From a bacterium (GTDB lineage: Bacteria > Patescibacteriota > Minisyncoccia > Moranbacterales > UBA2206), in the NCBI GenBank assembly GCA_021789395.1, contig JAJYJP010000058.1, positions 1 to 5,304 of the forward strand: DNA of 5,304 nt, written 5' to 3'. The notes under the pieces are model-generated. The model worked only from the letters and a program-made list of their open reading frames with translations. It did no database searches and was not told where the DNA came from. Made by a program: the position numbers and the translations under genes. Positions 5,143-5,304 of the stretch are shown here, piece after piece; within the stretch, counting starts at the first letter, position 1; every line of letters starts with the position of its first letter.

Positions 5143-5171
5143 ATTCTAGCATATAACAAACTAAAAATCAA
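5143..5171 (-). promoter_or_regulatory. Sigma-70-type promoter of the 72-codon gene
   Basis: Read on the minus strand: TTGATT (5171-5166), a 17-base spacer, then TAGAAT (5148-5143) with TGC directly before it, an extended -10. The predicted start near 5136 leaves a leader of about 24 bases containing the SD-like AAGGGGGG. Spacing and extended -10 make this one of the best promoters in the window. Confidence 0.75.
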
Positions 5172-5304
5172 GTTATCCTTCCAACTGCTTAGTTGTTTAG
5201 GCGGTTGAAATAAATAATTTGATAAGTAAATCATTAAACATCACGGTGTCCGTAATTTTTGTCTAAATGTAATGCGCAAACATTTGGCATGGGTTACGGG
5301 TAAT
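5172..5304. other. AT-rich intergenic stretch at the right edge
   Basis: No supported gene was found. It holds a small hairpin (CAACT 5182-5186 / AGTTG 5191-5195) and an inverted repeat AAATGT (5265-5270) / ACATTT (5280-5285). A plus-strand frame opens at ATG 5272 and stays open for 11 codons (MRKHLAWVTGN) to the edge. It has no SD or convincing promoter, so it could be the start of a gene or chance. Confidence 0.4.

Noticed and set aside
5272..5304. Plus-strand ATG with 11 open codons reaching the right edge
   Set aside because: Too short to judge, with no SD and no convincing promoter; more sequence to the right would settle it.

Overview
The window looks like bacterial chromosome from a small, streamlined genome. 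The best guess is a member of the Candidate Phyla Radiation (Patescibacteria, Parcubacteria-like). This placement is inference. It rests on very tight gene packing, a HrcA about 95 residues shorter than the usual ~340 and apparently lacking the inserted dimerisation domain, a short divergent YidD, a degenerate bS21-like ORF, and several genes with no Shine-Dalgarno (SD) sequence. No tRNA, rRNA, CRISPR array, insertion sequence or phage module was seen.

Left block, minus strand (1-2538): corA (CorA-family divalent-cation channel), cysS (cysteinyl-tRNA synthetase) and the first 43 codons of a His/Cys-rich protein that runs off the left edge. The three are spaced 22 and 1 nt apart and probably form one operon read from a promoter at 2510-2538. 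The CorA carries AMS where the family signature GMN is expected. The partial protein has a duplicated HCxCGHxH motif.

Middle block, plus strand (2532-3422): yidD, a 45-codon basic ORF resembling ribosomal protein bS21, and a 116-residue protein with 13 cysteines. They end at a clear intrinsic terminator. The yidD and corA promoters diverge and share the same -35 bases. The bS21-like ORF has an 11-base SD match and appears to start at a rare AUU codon. The Cys-rich gene begins directly after its stop codon.

Right block, plus strand (3424-4831): a sigma-70-type promoter, a perfect CIRCE operator, hrcA (heat-shock repressor) and grpE (DnaK nucleotide-exchange factor). This is a self-repressed heat-shock operon. 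dnaK does not follow; grpE is met instead by a convergent 72-codon minus-strand gene of unknown function, which has its own promoter and terminator. The last 133 bases hold no convincing gene.

The best candidates for something new are the bS21-like/Cys-rich gene pair with its extended SD and AUU start, the duplicated metal-binding motif beside cysS, and the CorA with an altered signature.
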